Source: Caballeronia sp. SEWSISQ10-4 2
GTDB taxonomy: Bacteria > Pseudomonadota > Gammaproteobacteria > Burkholderiales > Burkholderiaceae
Length of the DNA: 64,000 nucleotides
Assembly: GCF_030464885.1 (NCBI RefSeq)
Contig: NZ_JALPRJ010000021.1
Location: 1-64,000, forward strand
Direction: 5' to 3'
Part shown: positions 18,466-27,708 of the stretch, in pieces
How the letters are laid out: every line of letters begins with the position of its first letter
How positions within the stretch are numbered: the first letter of the stretch is position 1
Notes under the pieces: generated by a model
Databases searched by the model: none
The model's input: the letters and a program-made list of their open reading frames with translations, nothing else
What the model was told of the DNA's origin: nothing
Made by a program: the position numbers and the translations under genes

Positions 18466-19988
18466 ACTCGATCGTCGAAATTTCCCCCGGCCACACGCAG
18501 CTTGGCATCTGGCGCGCCGTGCTCGCAGGCGATGCAGCACGGCTACATCAAAGTGCGCACGGGGGTGTTGAAAGCGCGGCTGCAATGGTTGAGCAACTGG
18601 TGCGGGCCGGCAAACCGGTCTATGGCCTCAACACTGGTTTTGGTAAGCTCGCGCACGTGCGCATTAGCGATGCGGATCTGTCCAAGCTCCAGCAGAACCT
18701 CGTCATGTCGCACATGACCGGCTACGGGCCAGCCCTCGACGCGAACGTAGTACGGCTTGCGATGGCGCTGAAAATCGCAAGCCTTGGCCGCGGTGCTTCG
18801 GGTGCGAAGTTGCGCACCGTCCATTTGCTTGAACAAATGCTCGAGCGCGGCGTGGTGCCGGTGATTCCCGCGCAAGGCTCGGTCGGCGCGTCGGGCGATC
18901 TCGCACCGCTTGCGCATATGAGCGCTGTGCTCACCGGTGGTGGCGAGGCCGTGTACCAAGGCGAAGCGCTCTCCGGGGCACAGGCGCTGGCGCGTGCGGG
19001 CCTCGCACCCATATCGCTCGCGCCAAAAGAGGGGCTTGCGCTGATGAATGGAACTCAAGTGTCCACTGCGCTAGCCCTGTGCGGACTGTTTGCATTGGAA
19101 AAGTCGTTCACGGCGGCAATGGTCATTGGGTGCCTTGCAACAGAGGCGATTGCCGGTTTGGCGAGTCCGTTTGACCCGCGCATCCAGGCGCTGCGTGGCC
19201 AACCTGGACAGATCGAGGTGGGGCGGACGATGAAAGCGCTCCTCGACAATAGCCCGATGCGGGCTATTAGCGAAGCATCCGGTAAAGTGCAGGATCCCTA
19301 TAGTATTCGTTGCCAACCACAAGTGCTCGGTGCATGTCTCGACCTGATCCGCAACGCCAGCGCGACACTCGAGATAGAGAGCAATGCGGCTTCGGACAAC
19401 CCACTCATCTTTACTGACACGGGCGAAGTAATCTCTGGAGGCAACTTTCATGCTGAGCCGGTCGCGTTTGCTGCAGACATGCTCGCCATTGCCATCACTG
19501 AAATAGGTAACCTGTCCGAGCGGCGCTGCAACCTCTTGCTGGACCCATCGTTCTCGGGTCTACCAGCAATGCTCACGCCCGACGCGGGCCTGAATTCTGG
19601 CTACATGACCGCGCATATATCTGCAGCAGCGATGGCATCGGAAAATAAGCAGCGTGCGCACCCGGCGTCCATTGACACCATTCCGACCGCGGGCAACCAA
19701 GAGGATCATGTCTCGATGGCGACTCACGGCGCGCGTCGCCTGCTGGAAATGAACGACACGCTGCGAGGAATACTTTCAATTGAAGCATTGTGCGCGGCAC
19801 AGGCGCTAGACCTGCGTGGCGGCGATTGCTGTTCGCCGCTCTTGAAGAGCGCCTTCGACGCCATTCGTACGCGAGTGCCCTTCATGCCCGAAGACCGTCC
19901 GATTGCTCCAGACATGGCGAGCATCGCCGAGTCGATCCGCAGCGGCGCGCTTGTTCAACAAACGGGACTCGCATCATTTTTCAATTGA
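18462..19988 (+). CDS. hutH: Histidine ammonia-lyase family enzyme, candidate ergothionase
   Basis: A 508-residue MIO-dependent ammonia lyase. GSVGASGDLAPLAHMS (about residue 145) contains the Ala-Ser-Gly that cyclises into the MIO cofactor. YGLNTGFGKLA supplies the catalytic tyrosine region, and QDPYSIRCQPQVLG and ASENKQRAHPAS with NQEDHVSM supply the other active-site loops. It removes ammonia from L-histidine or, in relatives, trimethylamine from ergothioneine. The ATG at 18462 overlaps the preceding stop (ATGA). The urocanase, a non-Hut amidohydrolase, hydantoinase and carbamoylase neighbours, together with the lack of HutI/F/G, favour the thio-histidine substrate. The family assignment is firm; the substrate is not. 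Confidence 0.9.
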   Translation: MNSIVEISPGHTQLGIWRAVLAGDAARLHQSAHGGVESAAAMVEQLVRAGKPVYGLNTGFGKLAHVRISDADLSKLQQNLVMSHMTGYGPALDANVVRLAMALKIASLGRGASGAKLRTVHLLEQMLERGVVPVIPAQGSVGASGDLAPLAHMSAVLTGGGEAVYQGEALSGAQALARAGLAPISLAPKEGLALMNGTQVSTALALCGLFALEKSFTAAMVIGCLATEAIAGLASPFDPRIQALRGQPGQIEVGRTMKALLDNSPMRAISEASGKVQDPYSIRCQPQVLGACLDLIRNASATLEIESNAASDNPLIFTDTGEVISGGNFHAEPVAFAADMLAIAITEIGNLSERRCNLLLDPSFSGLPAMLTPDAGLNSGYMTAHISAAAMASENKQRAHPASIDTIPTAGNQEDHVSMATHGARRLLEMNDTLRGILSIEALCAAQALDLRGGDCCSPLLKSAFDAIRTRVPFMPEDRPIAPDMASIAESIRSGALVQQTGLASFFN

Positions 19989-19992
19989 TCTG

Positions 19993-20007
19993 ACCGGCCT
20001 TCGGGCC
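19993..20007 (+). terminator. Short GC hairpin after the lyase gene
   Basis: CGGCC and GGCCG flank a TTCG tetraloop shortly after the lyase stop. This is a stable 5-bp stem of the kind found in attenuators and terminators. No U-run follows, so it may only reduce readthrough into the transporter genes. Confidence 0.3.
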
Positions 20008-20238
20008 GTCGCCAATGGCCACACAGCGTTCATACCGACGGACCGCGGTGTGAACACTTGCGCTCGTTTTAACAATGCGCTCGGAGTGCTCACGTTGCCC
20101 GCACCATCAGGCAAGTAAAGTTTCCATATCGTGGCTTGATCCCCTCTTTTTGACGCTCAAATAATTCTCCCAACCGCTCTCTGAATGCCAGTTTATAGGC
20201 AGATGGCGGTAATAAACCTTAACAACTAAAGGAAGATC

Positions 20239-21021
20239 ATGAAGAGATTTTTTGTGGCGGCGATGACCCTGCTCGTCCTTTATTCAAGCGTGAGTATGGC
20301 AAGCGATGCTGCCGTGATTCGTTTCGGTGTGGACGCCAGCTATCCGCCACTCGAATTCAAGGATCCCGAAGGTAAGCCGACCGGTTTCGATATCGATCTA
20401 GGTTCCGAAATCTGCCGGCGGCTGAACGCGCGTTGCGAGTTTGTTGACATGAGCTTCGATGGATTGATTCCGGCACTGCTGAGCCGGAAATTTGACGGCG
20501 TGCTTTCGTCCTTGTCAGTGACCGAGCAACGGAAGAAGGAGATCACATTTAGCGACAAGCTATTCAGTTTGCCGTCGCGACTCGTCGCGCGCCGCTCAAG
20601 CGGGATCACGCCTACCGAGCAAGGACTCAAGGGTAAAACGGTTGGGGTTGAGCAGGGCACGATCCAGGAAACGTTTGCACGCACTTACTGGCAGCCCGCA
20701 GGCGCACACATCCAGGCCTATCAATCGCAGGATCAGGTTTACGCCGATCTGACGGCTGGGCGTCTTGATGCTTCGTTTCAGGATGAGGTCCAGGCCAATG
20801 CGGCCTTTCTTACGACCCCCCAAGGCAAAGACTTCGCTTTTGCGGGCCCCGTGCTTAGAGATACTAAGGTCCTTGGCGATGGCGCAACGGCTGTGGGACT
20901 TCGAAAAGACGACGTCGAGTTACGTGACAAGATTAACCGCGCTTTGCACGATATGCACGCCGACGGAACCTTCCAGCGGATCGAGAAAAAGTACTTCTAT
21001 TTTGACGTCTACAGCGACTAA
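20239..21021 (+). CDS. HisJ/ArgT-type periplasmic substrate-binding protein
   Basis: A 260-residue solute-binding protein with an N-terminal signal peptide (basic start, hydrophobic core to about residue 22, cleavage probably near SMAS). The mature part opens IRFGVDASYPPLEFKD and contains the arginine in SLSVTEQRKKEITFSD and the aspartate in GRLDASFQDE that bind amino-acid carboxyl and amino groups in HisJ. The C-terminus KKYFYFDVYSD is also HisJ-like. It should deliver a basic or imidazole amino acid, plausibly histidine or ergothioneine, to the permeases that follow. AAAGGAAG precedes the ATG. The lyase ends 250 bp upstream, so it may have its own promoter. Confidence 0.92.
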   Translation: MKRFFVAAMTLLVLYSSVSMASDAAVIRFGVDASYPPLEFKDPEGKPTGFDIDLGSEICRRLNARCEFVDMSFDGLIPALLSRKFDGVLSSLSVTEQRKKEITFSDKLFSLPSRLVARRSSGITPTEQGLKGKTVGVEQGTIQETFARTYWQPAGAHIQAYQSQDQVYADLTAGRLDASFQDEVQANAAFLTTPQGKDFAFAGPVLRDTKVLGDGATAVGLRKDDVELRDKINRALHDMHADGTFQRIEKKYFYFDVYSD

Positions 21022-21095
21022 GGGCGTCGTTCCGCGCTCAACGTAGCGCGGCTTATAGGTCCGGTCCGAAGTATTCCGTTTTTGAGGGGTTCATC

Positions 21096-21785
21096 ATGTC
21101 CTGGCAAGCCTATCTTCCACTTATCGCGCGAGGTGCGTGGACGTCTGTGCAACTATCGTTGTGGGCGCTCTTTATCGCATTCCTGCTGGGGCTGGCCACT
21201 GCAGGAGCGAAACTGAGCGGGCGCCCGGCTGCGATCTTTGTGGCCAGACTTTACACAACGCTTATTCGGGGCGTGCCCGATCTCGTGCTCATGCTGCTCC
21301 TGTTCTATGGCATCCAACGCGGCCTGAACTGGCTAACCGATCTCTGCGGTGTCGAGTTGATCCAGATCAATCCGTTCGCCGCAGGTGTTATGACGCTGGG
21401 CTTCATCTACGGTGCGTATTTTGCAGAGACGTTCCGAGGTGCATTTACTTCGGTGGATTGCGGGCAACGTGAAGCGGCCACTAGTTTCGGCATGACCCCT
21501 TCTCAGAGCTTCAGATTGGTCACCTTCCCGCTAATGATGCGCTTCGCGCTCCCCGGGATAAGCAACAACTGGCAGGTCCTCGTCAAGTCGACTGCGCTCG
21601 TCTCCATTATTGGCCTAAGCGATGTTGTGAAGGCTGCGGTGGATGCCGGCAAGGGCACTTATCACGTCCTGTTGTTTATGCTGCTCGCAGCCGGCCTGTA
21701 TCTCTTCTGGGCATCGTTGTCGGGCATCTTGCTCCGACAGCTTAGCCGACGCTATTCCTTAGGAATCAGGGTGGCCGGACTATGA
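21096..21785 (+). CDS. HisQ-type ABC permease
   Basis: A 229-residue inner-membrane permease of the polar amino-acid uptake (HAAT) family with about five hydrophobic segments. LIRGVPDLVLMLLLFYG is the typical early loop. YFAETFRGAFTSVDCGQREAATSFGMT is the EAA motif that docks the ATPase (about residues 110-135). It pairs with the next gene, whose ATG overlaps this stop (ATGA). GAGGGG lies upstream of its own ATG. It would form the HisQ half of a heterodimeric channel. Confidence 0.92.
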   Translation: MSWQAYLPLIARGAWTSVQLSLWALFIAFLLGLATAGAKLSGRPAAIFVARLYTTLIRGVPDLVLMLLLFYGIQRGLNWLTDLCGVELIQINPFAAGVMTLGFIYGAYFAETFRGAFTSVDCGQREAATSFGMTPSQSFRLVTFPLMMRFALPGISNNWQVLVKSTALVSIIGLSDVVKAAVDAGKGTYHVLLFMLLAAGLYLFWASLSGILLRQLSRRYSLGIRVAGL

Positions 21786-22537
21786 TCGAAATAGCCCAAC
21801 AATACTGGCGCGCGTTCCTCTGGACAGATGGGCAAGGCTATAGCGGCGTCGCAGTAACCTTCTTTCTTTTGTTGGTCTCGACAGTGGGAGGGTTTCTTCT
21901 GGCGATTCCGCTTGCCATCGTCCGTGCGTCTCCTAACCGATACTTGAATGCGCCAGTCTGGTTGTACACGTATGTGTTTCGAGGCACGCCTCTGTATGTC
22001 CAGTTGCTGATCATTTACACGGGCGTTTATAGCCTCGATTTTGTGCAGCAACACGAGTTGACGAATAGCTTTTTTCGCAGCAGCTATAACTGCACGATTC
22101 TCGCGTTCATCCTTAACGAATGCGCCTATGTCACGGAGATTCTCGCTGGGGCAATCAGGGCGACGCCAGCCGGAGAAGTGGAGGCGGCTCGTGCTTTCGG
22201 AATGTCGCCACGCACACTTTACACCCGGCTGATTATGCCTTCTGCATTCCGCCGCGCTCTACCCACTTTGAGCAACGAAGTTATCTTCATGCTTCATGGA
22301 ACCACGGTCGCTTTTACCGCTACGGTCCCCGATATCTTAAAAGTGGCGCGCGACGCGAACGCCGCAACTTATGGGTCGTTTCAGGTCTTTACCCTGGCGG
22401 CACTCATATATTTGGCGATCTCCTTGGTGCTCATCGCCGGGTTTAGGCGTGCCGAAATTCGTTGGCTCGACCATCTGGGTCCGCGACAAGCGAAAGCCGG
22501 CGTCGCGTTGCTCCCAACCCTTCCAAACAAGGCTTGA
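21782..22537 (+). CDS. HisM-type ABC permease
   Basis: A 251-residue partner permease with five to six hydrophobic segments. It has the [21 protein letters not shown] region and an EAA loop at [28 protein letters not shown]. Its start overlaps the HisQ-type gene by ATGA, and the ATPase gene begins 4 bp after its stop, so the four transporter genes form one unit. HisQ/HisM-type heterodimers carry arginine, lysine, ornithine or histidine; the ligand here must be inferred from the binding protein and the adjacent lyase. Confidence 0.92.
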   Translation: MIEIAQQYWRAFLWTDGQGYSGVAVTFFLLLVSTVGGFLLAIPLAIVRASPNRYLNAPVWLYTYVFRGTPLYVQLLIIYTGVYSLDFVQQHELTNSFFRSSYNCTILAFILNECAYVTEILAGAIRATPAGEVEAARAFGMSPRTLYTRLIMPSAFRRALPTLSNEVIFMLHGTTVAFTATVPDILKVARDANAATYGSFQVFTLAALIYLAISLVLIAGFRRAEIRWLDHLGPRQAKAGVALLPTLPNKA

Positions 22538-22541
22538 CATC

Positions 22542-23309
22542 ATGCATACCCTGGACGTTACCGACATCCACAAAAGCTACGGCAACAACGAAGTCCTCAA
22601 AGGCATTTCGATCACGGCGAACGCAGGCGACGTGGTGAGCATCATTGGATCGAGTGGCTCTGGCAAGAGCACGTTTCTGCGATGCATCAACTTCCTGGAA
22701 ACACCCGACCAGGGTCGTGTACAACTAGGGGATCTCGACATTTCCATGCAAGGGGAAAACGGTACGAGGGCCACGCTGCCAGAACGCAAAACGCTGCGAG
22801 CGCTTCGGACCCGGCTTGCGATGGTGTTCCAGCATTTCAACCTGTGGTCGTACCTCAACATCGTCGAAAATCTTTGTGTGGCGCCTATGCATGTGCTCGG
22901 CATCACGCGCTCGGAAGCGGAGACTAAAGCGCGGCACTATCTCGCGAAAGTGGGCCTTGATTCGAAAGTTCATAAAAGCTATCCGGCGCATCTGTCTGGT
23001 GGCCAACAGCAGCGCGTAGCAATTGCCCGGGCACTGGCGATGGAGCCGGACGCCTTGCTTTTCGACGAACCGACTTCGGCGCTTGATCCTGAGCTGGTTG
23101 GCGAAGTGCTGCGGATTATGCAGAAGCTCGCCGAAGAGGGCAGAACAATGATCGTGGTAACTCACGAGATGGGTTTCGCCCGACACGCATCGACTCACGG
23201 TATCTTTCTCCACAATGGCAGGATAGGAGAAGAGGGTAAGCCGGACGATATTTTTGGCCACCCGAGCAGCGAGCGGCTCAAGCAGTTCCTGTCATCCAAC
23301 GTAAAGTAG
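22542..23309 (+). CDS. HisP-type ABC transporter ATPase
   Basis: A 255-residue nucleotide-binding subunit. Walker [19 protein letters not shown] lies near residue 38, the Q-loop follows in [11 protein letters not shown], the signature is [15 protein letters not shown], and Walker [15 protein letters not shown] is followed by the switch histidine in [11 protein letters not shown]. Length and spacing match HisP. I chose the ATG at 22542 because it begins the normal HisP N-terminus ([14 protein letters not shown]); an in-frame start at 22371 would lie inside the HisM-type gene. Confidence 0.94.
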   Translation: MHTLDVTDIHKSYGNNEVLKGISITANAGDVVSIIGSSGSGKSTFLRCINFLETPDQGRVQLGDLDISMQGENGTRATLPERKTLRALRTRLAMVFQHFNLWSYLNIVENLCVAPMHVLGITRSEAETKARHYLAKVGLDSKVHKSYPAHLSGGQQQRVAIARALAMEPDALLFDEPTSALDPELVGEVLRIMQKLAEEGRTMIVVTHEMGFARHASTHGIFLHNGRIGEEGKPDDIFGHPSSERLKQFLSSNVK

Positions 23310-23333
23310 GCCGTGGCATAACTCTGCTACGGC
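23310..23333 (+). terminator. Hairpin after the ABC importer operon
   Basis: GCCGTGGCA at 23310-23318 pairs with TGCTACGGC at 23325-23333 (9 bp with one G-T wobble, 6-nt loop) directly after the ATPase stop codon. The U content downstream is weak. It is a reasonable intrinsic terminator or 3'-end stabiliser for the operon. Confidence 0.45.
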
Positions 23334-23454
23334 TTATCCGTCCCCCGCCTCCTATTGAGCATTGTCAGTTTGCGGGACCTCAAGATATGAGTTCTTGCAG
23401 TTTTTACATAGTCATGATCGGCATCACGTCGATCAACCCTCTCAGAGAAGAAAC

Positions 23455-23850
23455 ATGACCAAAAGTATCAAATTGCAATTGATGGGCGGAATGTACTGCA
23501 TCTCGCGTCTTAGCGGCGGTGCCCCCATCCCCCCTTGGGCAGATGGAGAAGGTTTCGTCTCGATCTCACGTAACGGTGATGAACTTTCGATCGTTTGCAA
23601 ACAAGAGCGCGTGCCGCCCGGTACTAAAGTTGATCTCGGATGGGTCTGCCTTAAATTTGTCGGACCTTTTGCGTTCGGCGAGACGGGGATCGTGCTGTCC
23701 GTAATCCAGCCCCTGTCTGAGAATGGCCTCGGCATCTTTGTTGTTTCCACCTTCGATGCAGACTGCATGTTGCTCAAGCGCGCTGACTTAGAACCGGCCA
23801 CAAGGCTCCTTAAGGCGGCGGGGCATACGATTATCGATGAACCGTCATAG
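23455..23850 (+). CDS. ACT-domain protein of the CASTOR/ACT_7 type
   Basis: A 131-residue small cytoplasmic protein. Its opening IKLQLMGGMYCISRL, then PPWADGEGFVSISRNGDELSIVC and GPFAFGETGIVLSVIQPLSENGLGIFVVSTFDAD, resembles the tandem ACT-like domains of bacterial homologues of the arginine sensor CASTOR. Such domains bind amino acids; the biochemical role of the bacterial ones is mostly unknown. I start it at 23455 because AGAGAAG precedes that ATG and the upstream in-frame extension is not conserved-looking. It follows the importer genes by about 145 bp and may sense the imported amino acid. Confidence 0.8.
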   Translation: MTKSIKLQLMGGMYCISRLSGGAPIPPWADGEGFVSISRNGDELSIVCKQERVPPGTKVDLGWVCLKFVGPFAFGETGIVLSVIQPLSENGLGIFVVSTFDADCMLLKRADLEPATRLLKAAGHTIIDEPS

Positions 23851-24015
23851 TCGTATTGGTTAATCGCCCAGGGCACTGGCGAATAGCAAAATGGTTAGCG
23901 CTCGCCACGGCAATATCGGTTCATCAAGCTCCGCGAGGTCAACAAGAAAGCGATTGTGTGAAAAGGAATCTTCGCCGGTGATCCGGACAACACGAAGACG
24001 CCCCGCCATCGTTGT

Positions 24016-24954
24016 TTATTTCGTACGATGAGGCTGGTCTCGAGCAGTGACCCGGAACTGGCTTGGCGCTTGACCGACTTCTTTCCGGAAGAAACGCGTG
24101 AAGTACGCGGCATCCGAGAAGCCAAGCCCAAAGGCGATCTGCTCCACGGACATATCCCCGAAAATGAGGTTTCGTTTGGCTTCGGTGATGATGCGTGCGT
24201 GAATCATCTTGGTGGGGCTTTGCCCTGTTGCGGAGGCGCAGGCCGCACGCAGTTGCACCAGTGACACCGCCATCGTTGACGCATAGTCCTGTAGCGGCAA
24301 GTTCTGCCGGTAATGCTGATCGATCAACTCACGAAACCGGTCTGCCAGGCGGATCTCGTTGCGTGTCGCGCCGTCGTTGTCAATCTGGTCCAGACAGGTT
24401 CCGCGAACTAGCATGAGCAACAGTGAGGTAAGCAGTGCTTCCGTTCCTACAACATGGCCGACCGCCTTGGATTCAAGCTCCTGTTGGAGCCTTTTGATCA
24501 AGCTGAAAAACTCCGTTGCTGCCATGGTAGCTGAAGAGAGTGGGATCATCCGAGGTAATGCCCACAGCTGGATGAATTCGTGAAGTTTGCTGTTGACTTG
24601 CGTCAGGTAGGCCACCTCGATCGTTACGACCCATCTATCCACATCGATCTCGTAGTCAAGGCCATGAACGCAGTCGGTCGGTAATAGCAGCGCGCAAGGG
24701 CCTTCGAACGGCACATTGCTGCCCTCAAGGTTTATTACACCGCGTCCGTTACGAACGAATATCACCTGGCCGTACTCTGGATGCGCGTGAGGCTCGGTTC
24801 GCCAGCGACCCCGGTCAGTGACATGCCCGATATTCACAAACCACTTTTCTTTTTCTTCAGGACGCTCGACATACAGCCGGACCTTTGGAACCGTTGTCAG
24901 CGTCGCTTTGTTGTTCGAGTGGCGTTGATATTTTGTCATCGCACTGTCTTTCAT
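24016..24954 (-). CDS. AraC-family transcriptional regulator with cupin sensor
   Basis: A 312-residue regulator. An N-terminal cupin-type sensor (HAHPEYGQVIFVRNGRG, about residues 55-72) is followed by a C-terminal double helix-turn-helix containing LQDYASTMAVSLVQLR, then SPTKMIHARIITEAKRNL and the signature IAFGLGFSDAAYFTRFFRKEVG. The ATG at 24954 is chosen because AAGGAG lies 5 nt upstream; a longer frame back to 25059 has no such site. It converges on the ACT-domain gene and is divergent from the lactonase gene at 25710, either of which could be its target. Confidence 0.9.
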   Translation of the reverse strand: MKDSAMTKYQRHSNNKATLTTVPKVRLYVERPEEKEKWFVNIGHVTDRGRWRTEPHAHPEYGQVIFVRNGRGVINLEGSNVPFEGPCALLLPTDCVHGLDYEIDVDRWVVTIEVAYLTQVNSKLHEFIQLWALPRMIPLSSATMAATEFFSLIKRLQQELESKAVGHVVGTEALLTSLLLMLVRGTCLDQIDNDGATRNEIRLADRFRELIDQHYRQNLPLQDYASTMAVSLVQLRAACASATGQSPTKMIHARIITEAKRNLIFGDMSVEQIAFGLGFSDAAYFTRFFRKEVGQAPSQFRVTARDQPHRTK

Positions 24955-25709
24955 ATTGTCTCCTTGGCGAGGATCAACGGGATCGATTTGGTGAAGACCG
25001 GTCATTGAAATTCCGGTCTTACGTAGAAAGATTTCTCGCGCTGGTCTCGCTTGAACCATGTCTCATCGATTAGACGACGGCCGGTCGTTCCCGCCACGTG
25101 GTTGGTGAGAAGGACGGCCTTGTCGATTGATCGACGATCGTCATCATTCTAGGCTTGGATCAGCATTGACTCAATGATCACCAGGCTTGGCTTCCAAGAA
25201 ATGGAGGAAGCCGAGGTTGGTAGCATGACACATTTCGCGCCACGTCCGATTGCGCAGTTACCCTTCTCGCCAATTTCTGCGACATCTCGGCCCCTCCGGG
25301 ACGAACGACACTGAGGATCACCCCTACCTCGGAACGACGTGTGGGATAGATGGCTGACCGAGCAAAGATGCGAATTGGACGAGTCACAACACTTGGTCAA
25401 GCTTTCTGCGGTCTTTCACCGATGGAAAAAATGCCGGTGAATCGCAATTTTGTGCAGGGACGAGAGATCGGGCATCGAATATCCTTTTCCGCACAGGCGA
25501 TACTTCCGGTGGCGAGTCTCTTTCGAGCTGCCTGGAAACCTAATCGTTCCTGCGGCGGCGCCAAAAACCGCTGATGGTCTTCACCGACATTGCGCTGTGG
25601 TGAACCAGCGAATGGAATAACGGCTGATTGTCCGCTTGCGGTCTATGAATAATGGGGCGGCGGGCAGCGGCTATACCCTCACATCATTTGACTTCCAAGT
25701 TAAGAGACT
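24955..25709. other. Intergenic region without a recognisable gene
   Basis: About 755 bp between the AraC gene and the lactonase gene. Short open frames on both strands have no family signature, and no IS end was recognised. It presumably holds the AraC promoter at its left end and the lactonase promoter at its right end; the middle looks like decayed sequence. Confidence 0.4.
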
Positions 25710-26888
25710 ATGACGCAGTCCCTCCGGAGAGGTATGTTGACGCGAGTCGTGGTTATGGCGGCACTTGCCATGCTGACGTTGTTAGCAGGAACATACAGCG
25801 AGCAGGGTCGAGCGGCCACGTTACCGAAAAATGCGCAAACGGAACTCGTTTACGTGGGCACGCAGGAGCGCCGAATTCACGCGCTGCGCTTCGACGCCTA
25901 CACCGGCAAGCTCACTATGATCGGCCCGGTTGAGGAGGGGCTGAGATCCACATGGCTAGTTGCGCATCCCCAACTACCGATACTTTATTCGGTCGACGAT
26001 CAAAACACAGAAGAGGGAAGTATCACTGCCTATGCGGTGGATCGCGGGAACGGTGCGCTTACCAAAGTGAACGCGGTCGCCACAGGAGGCAACGGAACCA
26101 CGTATTTGTGGTTAGACATACCCTCGATGACCTTACTCGGTGCCAATTACAGCAGTGGGTCTGTATCGAGCATTGTTATCAACCCCGAAGCAAGCATGGG
26201 CTCACTCGTGTCCACGATCAAGGAGACCGGTTCCGGACCAAACCGTCGGCAGGCGAGCGCACATGCGCACAGCGTCGCAGTCGATCCGTCAGGTCGATAC
26301 GCACTTGTTCCCGATCTGGGTGCCGATCGTGTTTTCGTTTATGGCTTTGACCGGGCGACTCATGCGTTGTCGCCGGATGACGGGGCCAATCCGCGGTCCT
26401 TCATTGCCCCGCCGGGCAGCGGCCCCCGTCATCTCGCTTTCGGTTTGAACGGTCAGTTCGTTTATTTGCTAACTGAACTAACTGCGGAGATCATGGTTTT
26501 ACGCTGGGATGCATCGCAAGGGCATTTGACACTAGTGCAATCGTTGCCGACGACCAGCCCGGAATTTCAGGGTGCCAGGAGCGCAGCCGAGATCGCGCTC
26601 AGCCATGACGGGTGTTTTGTCTATGTCGGAAACCGCGGAGAAAATACGCTGGTCGTCTATCGCGTTAGTCCTGACTCGGGGGAGCTTTCTCTGGTTCAGC
26701 GCACGTCCTCGGGCGGTCAGAGACCATGGGGATTTGCAATCGATGCGTCGGGGAAATGGATGCTGGTCGAAAACCAAAGTAGCAGTAAAGTGAATGTGTT
26801 CAGAATCGACCCCGTGTCGGGCATGGTGTCGGACACCGGGCAATCGGTTGACGTACCTGCTCCTGTCAGTGTTGTCTTTGTGAGATAA
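25710..26888 (+). CDS. Exported lactonase of the seven-bladed beta-propeller (6-phosphogluconolactonase) family
   Basis: A 392-residue protein with an N-terminal signal sequence (MTQSLRRGMLTRVVVMAALAM, core to about residue 27, cleavage near GRAATL) and repeated propeller blades: YVGTQERRIHALRFDAYTG, LPILYSVDD, AHSVAVDPSGRYALVPDLGADRVFVY, GPRHLAFGLNGQFVYLLTE, GCFVYVGNRGENTLVVY and GQRPWGFAIDASGKW. This is the PF10282-type lactonase family. Family members open sugar lactones or related esters; export suggests a periplasmic substrate. A second ATG at 25734 is an alternative start. It is monocistronic, with an AraC regulator upstream on the other strand. Confidence 0.85.
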   Translation: MTQSLRRGMLTRVVVMAALAMLTLLAGTYSEQGRAATLPKNAQTELVYVGTQERRIHALRFDAYTGKLTMIGPVEEGLRSTWLVAHPQLPILYSVDDQNTEEGSITAYAVDRGNGALTKVNAVATGGNGTTYLWLDIPSMTLLGANYSSGSVSSIVINPEASMGSLVSTIKETGSGPNRRQASAHAHSVAVDPSGRYALVPDLGADRVFVYGFDRATHALSPDDGANPRSFIAPPGSGPRHLAFGLNGQFVYLLTELTAEIMVLRWDASQGHLTLVQSLPTTSPEFQGARSAAEIALSHDGCFVYVGNRGENTLVVYRVSPDSGELSLVQRTSSGGQRPWGFAIDASGKWMLVENQSSSKVNVFRIDPVSGMVSDTGQSVDVPAPVSVVFVR

Positions 26889-27137
26889 GGAACTAGCCTA
26901 TCATGGGACAGATCTGTCGCACTTAGTTAGAACAACTAACACAATGAAGGTTGAAGTTGCCGCGAACAGATTATTCAGGCAGCGATCTTCATGAACGCCT
27001 CCTGAGTGAAGGCGAGGCGTTCGAATCGGTGCGTACGCTTAAGCCCAGGTCGGTCGTAGCGGAAGCTGGTAGCACCGCTTACCACCGGCCCGACGTTTCC
27101 AGTTTCTGGGAACAGAAGCCCGACTAAACAGTTTCCG
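26889..27137. other. Gene-free stretch before the IS110 fragment
   Basis: About 250 bp with only short frames. A minus-strand frame of 88 codons crosses it, but its sequence is arginine-rich and overlaps the IS110 remnant antisense, so it is not called. It is probably decayed mobile-element sequence. Confidence 0.35.
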
Positions 27138-27260
27138 ATGCGTCGCGCCGTTCGTCCGGTCAAATCTGTCGAGCAGCAGGGGATCCAGGCGCCGCATCGC
27201 ATGCGCGCCGTCCTTCTGCGCAAGCGTACCGCGCTGATCAACTACGCAGCGGACCGGTAG
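27138..27260 (+). mobile_element. Fragment of an IS110-family transposase
   Basis: A 40-codon frame reads RPVKSVEQQGIQAPHRMRA then LLRKRTALINYAA. This matches the central IS110/IS1111 pattern (K-x-E-Q-Q, H-R-x-R, RT-x-L-I-N). The N-terminal DEDD catalytic part and the C-terminal serine region are absent, so it is a dead remnant. It lies directly beside the decayed promoter and gene copy at 27310-27639 and may mark the event that brought that copy here. Confidence 0.65.
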
Positions 27261-27309
27261 GACCAGTCGAACTGAATCTGATTTCGTTCCGCGCAGGTGC
27301 TGCCGCTCA

Positions 27310-27639
27310 TAAGGCTGCGGCGCATGCGCTCGCCCACTAGTAACAAAAGTGCCATTGAATCTAATTTTTATCTAGGGACGCGTGATCCGTTCTCCAATAT
27401 CGTTACTCCGTCCAGACGATTCGGCCGGCACTGGAGCCCTTGCCCAGTCGTCGGTGAAGACTAAGCCACAGGAGAGATTATTGCCCAGAAAAGTCCCGCA
27501 CATGAGCGCACTTGCTGAGCAACTACGTGCGTCGTCCAACGGTAACGGGTCCATTCCCATTGAGAACGCGGTTGCCGTGTTCATCACGGTCCTGCCGCAA
27601 TTTGGCGCGTTTCGCCGGATGGTGCGTGATGCCGAATGA
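27310..27639 (+). pseudogene. Decayed copy of the promoter and 5' end of the decarboxylase-family gene at 2075
   Basis: The segment repeats the upstream region and the first 50 or so codons of the gene at 2075. An 18-mer (AAAAGTGCCATTGAATCT) at 27345-27362 is identical to 1941-1958. The reading frame around 27481 gives LPRKVP, aligned with LTKKVP of the intact protein, and 27570-27639 gives VFITVLPQFGAFRRMVRDAE, aligned with EFITVQPQIGAFRRMVRDVE. The start ATG is replaced by TTA, the middle is degraded, and a TGA ends the frame where the parent continues. Similarity stops at that point. Confidence 0.75.
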
Positions 27640-27708
27640 TATTTATGGAATTGGCAACCGAATGTCGTAACAACAATATAAATAACTACACAATAATTTG
27701 GAGACAAA

